NCBI RefSeq assembly: GCF_932276165.1
Contig: NC_063988.1
Span: 3,286,001 to 3,350,000, forward strand
Length of the DNA: 64,000 nt
Direction of reading: 5' to 3'
Source of the DNA: Plutella xylostella
Taxonomy: Eukaryota > Arthropoda > Insecta > Lepidoptera > Plutellidae
The notes beneath the pieces were generated by a model. The model saw nothing but the letters and a program-made list of their open reading frames with translations, was not told the origin of the DNA and made no database searches. The stretch's first letter is position 1, and each line of letters begins with the position of its first letter. The position numbers and the translations under genes were made by a program. Shown here in pieces: positions 53,701 to 59,700 of this stretch.

Positions 53701-56700
53701 GGTCACCGCACATATAAGCGTAAGCGTAACGCAAAGAGATCGCCTCTTTTTCTTCTGTTAACCAGTAGAACGCGAGCTCGCGAAGGTCTGGTTGACAGAA
53801 AAAAAAAAACCGGCCAAGTGCGAGTCGGGCTCGCGCACAAAGGGTTCCGTAGCAGCAAATATAATAAACTTATTATGTAAATTACAGTTAAATCAACCTA
53901 TCTCAAAAACTATAAGAGATACTTTGATCAAACCAAAAATCGTTGAAAGAGTTAATTAGCATGCATCACCTCAATTTTTTTTAGAATTTTATACCCCGTA
54001 GTTATAAAAATAGAGGGGGGGGACATACTTTTTACGACTTTGAGAGCTGATATCTCAAAAACCGTTCACTTTAAGAAAAATGTTTTTTAGAAAACTTTAT
54101 ATCATTTTAAAAGACCTTTCCATTGATACCCCACACGGGTATGTACGGTGGCCTGCGCCTAAAAGTATACAGGCGGAGTTTTTAAAATAGCGATCCCTGA
54201 TGATGAAGGGACCAGCTACATCTGTTATAAATCCGGGGACGTGTTGTGTGTGATGTGTGTAGCAGTGGTGTTTATGTGGATGTGCTTGAGCAGCATGTGA
54301 GCTTGAGATCGCTATTTTAAAATCTCCGCCTGTATACTTTTAGGCACAGGCCACCGTACATCGAAAAAAAAAAATTCATCCCTCAGTTACATGTATGGGG
54401 GGCCCCACCCCCAATTCTTTTTTTTACTATTTAGTGTCATATTTTTGTAGCGGTTCATACAACACATATTCCCATCAAATATCATCACTGTAGTACTTAT
54501 AGTTTCCGAGTAAATCGGCTGTGACAGACGGACAGACGGACAGACGGACATGACGAAACTATAAGGGTTCCGTTTTTGCCATTTTGGCTACGGAACCCTA
54601 AAAAAGGCTATCCGTTTACGTTACGCTTACATGTGCTGAGAGCCACAAGCGGCAGCTAACATATTGTATCAACTCACCCATCTATCTATCTATCTATAAT
54701 GGCGAGCAGATTTTCCGCATTTAGCCTCCAAGGTGGGCCATTATGCGTGAAATACCTATGGGGTGACTAGCTATTAAGCCACCCAAGCTCACGCCAGAAA
54801 GCCAGAAGACGACCTAGGTTGCTCATGACTTCCCGGAGGGACCCCGGAGATCCGAGGATTTTTGATCGCAGTGTCTCCACGCCTTTGCAATGTAACAAGA
54901 CATGGGAAGCTGTTTCATCCACTCACCCATATACTTCAAGGTCCCACACAGGGTGTTCGTGCGGGCGCCCGCGGACAGCCACTTGGCGAGGCCGAAGTCC
55001 GCGAGGCGCGCGTGTAGGGACGCGTCCAGTAGAATGTTCTCAGGTTTGATGTCGCGGTGGATGACCCCCGAGTTGTGCAGGAAGTCTGGAAGAGGTAATA
55101 AGTGTCATCTTAAACCGTGTCTACTTAGGCCTGGGTCTCCTATTTTATGCTATATGCGGCGTCCGACTTTGACGTAAACATTTCGATCAACGTCCTACGG
55201 CCTACCTACGGCGTCTACGCGCCAACGTCGGCGTGTGAGGGAGACCGCATCAGTACATTTGTATAGTGAGCATCGTGACGCGGCCTACGGCGTGACGCTG
55301 GACACGACCTACGGCGTAAATAGGAGACCCAGGCCTTAGTCTCTGTGAGTCTTGTTACTTGAATAAATGAATTTAATTATAAGGTTATAAGTGAGTGAAT
55401 GAAGATGAGAATAATATTACTATGCTTCGTAGAATGATGTTTGAGTGACAGATTCAGTTCGTTTTTATTTGGAACGAACAAATGACAAATAAAATGTATG
55501 GACGTGACAGCTGTCATAGGACTCGTGCTATATTTCACATCTCATCACGAGGAGTCACAGATTCATATCATGACATTTGTTATTTAAACAGACAATTCCT
55601 GAATCATCGTGATAGGAGCTATTAGAAGTTAGAAGTCAACTTGATTATCTTATCAAAACTATTGTCTAAGTGTGCGCCTAACCAAATACTATTAGATTTA
55701 GTATATTACTAGATTTAGTTTTTATTTATTAGTGTTATCAATAATAATAATAAGAATTTCCGGGGAATGTGGCCACTTTCGGCCAACAACATGCAATCTT
55801 AAAAGGTATTTTTACTAAATTATTACTTATAAAAAGCGTATAATATCCTAAGTCCTTATTAATATTCGATGTAGCGATACGATATTATATCTCAAGACTA
55901 TTATTTGGAAAAAAAAACGCAACTCTTGCGTGCGAAGATTCGTGCAGCAATATACAAGTGCCTACTACTCCAGGACACGTCGTCAAGGATAACTGATAAA
56001 ATTATACCTTGTATATTAACTGGTTGAGTCCCGTGAAACAGACACAATTAAAAAACAATTGTGTCTCGCCCACAGAGTAGACGCTGGAAGGCTGAAGAAG
56101 CAGATTGACTGGCATTAAATGCTTTAAGCCTTAATTCCACCTGATTGTAAATTTATAAACTGTCCAATAAAATTATCAATAAATGAATAGCTCACCGATG
56201 GCTACGGCGATCTCAGCGACGAACAGCTTGACGAGTTCCTCCGGCAGCTTGCCGTACTTGTCCAGCAGCGCCAGCAGCTCGCCCCCGGGAATGTATTCTG
56301 AAACTGAAACACAACGGAACATTAGATAAATATACGAGTACATAAACAGAAGGTGTACACGAAAGAAGCGTCTAATTGGACAGAGATTTCTCGTTGATTT
56401 AAAAAGGTTTATCAATCACAAATTAATCTAATTTAAACTATGATATATAAATAAAAATAAATAATGTAATGTTATTATTTGTTCTTGCTCCGCATATACG
56501 GGATATTGTATGACTGTTTTATTTGTGAGGATTTCATTAGGGATACTGGAGAGTAACATAAACCAGGCTTAGCTCCAATTTCTCCATAGTCGGTTAGATC
56601 GTAACCAGGGAAAGGTTGATCAATTATACGTCATCTCCATATTAAATTCTTGACTCTTTATGCTCTAATGCGTCTATGACGAAATTGGCACTTAAGCTAT

Positions 56701-59700
56701 TAAATTTTCAGCACTAATATTCCCACCAATTGAAAACAAGTAATTTACAGTGGCCGATACCCCTAACAAACCGAGCCACCGTTTACTTATTATTATTATT
56801 AGTGAATATGCGTTTAGATTTACGCTCCAAGCTGAAAGCCCCAGTGACCCAGTGGCCCACTTAGACGTCGTTAATGCAGCCACAACACCGATAACGCACT
56901 CGGGGCAGTCACCTCACAAACTTATCAATTACTGGATATCCATCTACGCTGTAGGTATAGTGATATATGCGAAATTATATTACAGGCCTCATCAACAATA
57001 TTTTTAATACGAGCTAGATGGAGTGTCAGTGCAAAAGAAACGTGTCGACAAATAACAACCCACTTCTACCAATGAGCTCTTATTTTGAATTAGTTCGTTC
57101 AGAAGATTTGTTACTTTATTAATTGGTATTAATGGATGTCAATGTAACCACAAAAAAATAGACATAGGTACGTAAAGCAGACATTTAGCGCTGTCCAATA
57201 CCGTATAAAACAAACGTTGAAACAGATGTAAAATTTCATGAGATACCTAATAAAGTACTTTATTACTAAATCAGTTAAGTAGTTATTGCGTAAAACAGTG
57301 AAAAACTTATATAAATAATTTATACTTAAATTAGAAGGAAAGGCTTTTAGAGAAAAAAAAACGATGCAATATTTCTGCTTTTAATCGATTCCCGATAGTC
57401 TTTCATCTGTGTTTATACATTAACGTAATAATTAAATTCGATGAGTAGTCTAAAGTGCCATTATCGACATTAATGTGTTTCCCAATTTCTAAAAATAGTA
57501 AAATACACTTCTTGTTTACAAATAAACTGTGCGATAATTGTATTGTTACTGGACTATTTGGCATCAATTACATTTGTGTAAGCACAGCAATACAGGGTGT
57601 TGCAAGTCTTACAGTGACCCCAAAAAGAGTGAGCTTATTCTGAAAAAATTTTACTCGCCGACTTTGAATAATTCGCGAAACATGACTACTCTCCATTATA
57701 AAAAGTCACATGCCTACTATAGGATAAATTAACAAATTGCTAATTTAGTACAGCAAAAGCTGTTTAGAAAGACCCACTGAGCCACCTTCTTTCGTCTTAC
57801 TATACCCTTCTTAACACCCTGTATAAACAGTACGGTACACAAGACACAAGAACCAGTCGTAATAAATACTGTGAGATAACTGATCACCACGCCGGCTAGT
57901 GACAATCACAGGCGGCACTAGTGACTCAGTGGGTACTAGCACGTACTCACGTCTATTCAACCAATTAAGAGTGGACTTGTTAATCTACCATCATTATTGT
58001 ATAATACATATTAGGTACTCGTTATATGCACAATGAGTAAAACAAAACGATTGGATGATTAGCGGGGAAGTATACACAGATTGTATTCTTTATTTATAAG
58101 AAACGTGACCGGTAGTTTTTGCGATAAAAAAAACTTTGTTGACAGTTACAAATGCTGTACGTCAAGTTTGAAAAGAAAAGGGCCCAAGGAGTCCCTTGAC
58201 CGTAAAAAAAACAAATGAGCACGGGCAAAGTTTTTTGTTCAATTTTACAGCTCACAGATGTTTGAACTTGTGTGACTGATGATCGGTCAGTTGATATAAA
58301 AAAGCGATTTCGCAACCATGCTTTCATGATTATATTATATTTTTTCATAAATACAGCTACAATATTATCATTTCCTTATGAAAGTCAAAAACGTCGTTCC
58401 GGCAAAAACGATACACCAACTTGCAGTTTCCTTTGTCACTTTTCATACCCACTTTAGGGAGTACAAACAAAAGTGCCGACACATGAGTCATTGCAACGGC
58501 ACGAAGATGTTATAAACAAAGACTTAAGCAAATCGTCACTCAAAAAGCAATGCGATAAAATTGGGTGGCAATATCTAATAAAAGTAGGAGCGAAAGGTAC
58601 GGCACGAATGGAAGGGAGCTAATTTCCACTCGATGAAGCGTTTCATCTTTTGGGGAATCTGCCGCGTCTACCTCAGTTATAAGATAAGAAATAAGAAATT
58701 TATTGGGTAACAGACTTCAGTAAGTAAAAATAATAAGTGACAGATAATCAGTTTGAAGTTATAAGTGACCCTGACTGCTATACTGAAGGTCCCTGGTTCG
58801 ATTCCCGGCTGGGGCAGATATTTGTGCTCGGGTCTTGGGTGTTATGTGTATCTGAGTAGATATACCAGCTGTCCGATACCCATACTAAAGGCTCGGCCTA
58901 GTTTGGGGTCGCATGGCTGTGTGTGAGATATCCTCACATAATATTATTATTATTAGGTATATTAGTGTTTGTTTGTAAATACTCACGTATATAAAGTCTC
59001 TTCTTGGTCTGCCAGCGCGCGGCGGCGGCGACGAGCGCGGGGTGGTGGCCGCACACCTGCTGGATGTGCGACTCCTGCTTCACTTGACGCACCGCGTTCT
59101 CACTTATTATCTGGAGATTAGTTATTGTGGGAAGTTAAGGTGCGTTTGTACGAAGTATGAAGCTTAGTTGGACTTATAGAGGGTGTTGACAAAGGGTGTA
59201 AAAGCTGAGAGTCAATCAGGGGGTCATTCTGAAGATACGCTTATAATAAACTTTGCTATTAATTAAAAATGTTTTAAATGGATACAGTTTGTAACAAACA
59301 TTACGTTTATTTTTACAGTTTAGGGGTAGTGACGCAGGTAAAGAAAGGGCAGTTCGCTCATTAAAATAGGGACACCGGTTTTTGCCCAACCATATAACAA
59401 TGCATATCATTGTTAAGTACTAAATTACACTGACACATAAACAGAGGAATTAATTATTGTGAAATATAAATATTGATTTAGGTATGTCAACGTGAAGTGC
59501 CTTATTTCATTCTCGTGCGTAGCATACCATAATTTTTAATCCGTAATTTTGGATTCAATCGAAAAACCTATAATATTAAAAGCACATCACAACAGCTAAA
59601 ATTCAGTTGAATCTAACAGTAAGTATAAGTAATAAAAACTGATTCCACGCTGTTCCATTATACAGATGTAAAACACAAAAGAGATACCTAAAGTTGCATT

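Noticed and set aside
53700..54610. CRISPR-like or satellite array
   Set aside because: The repeats are inverted MITE arms and a GACGGACA microsatellite, not regularly spaced direct repeats with unique spacers.
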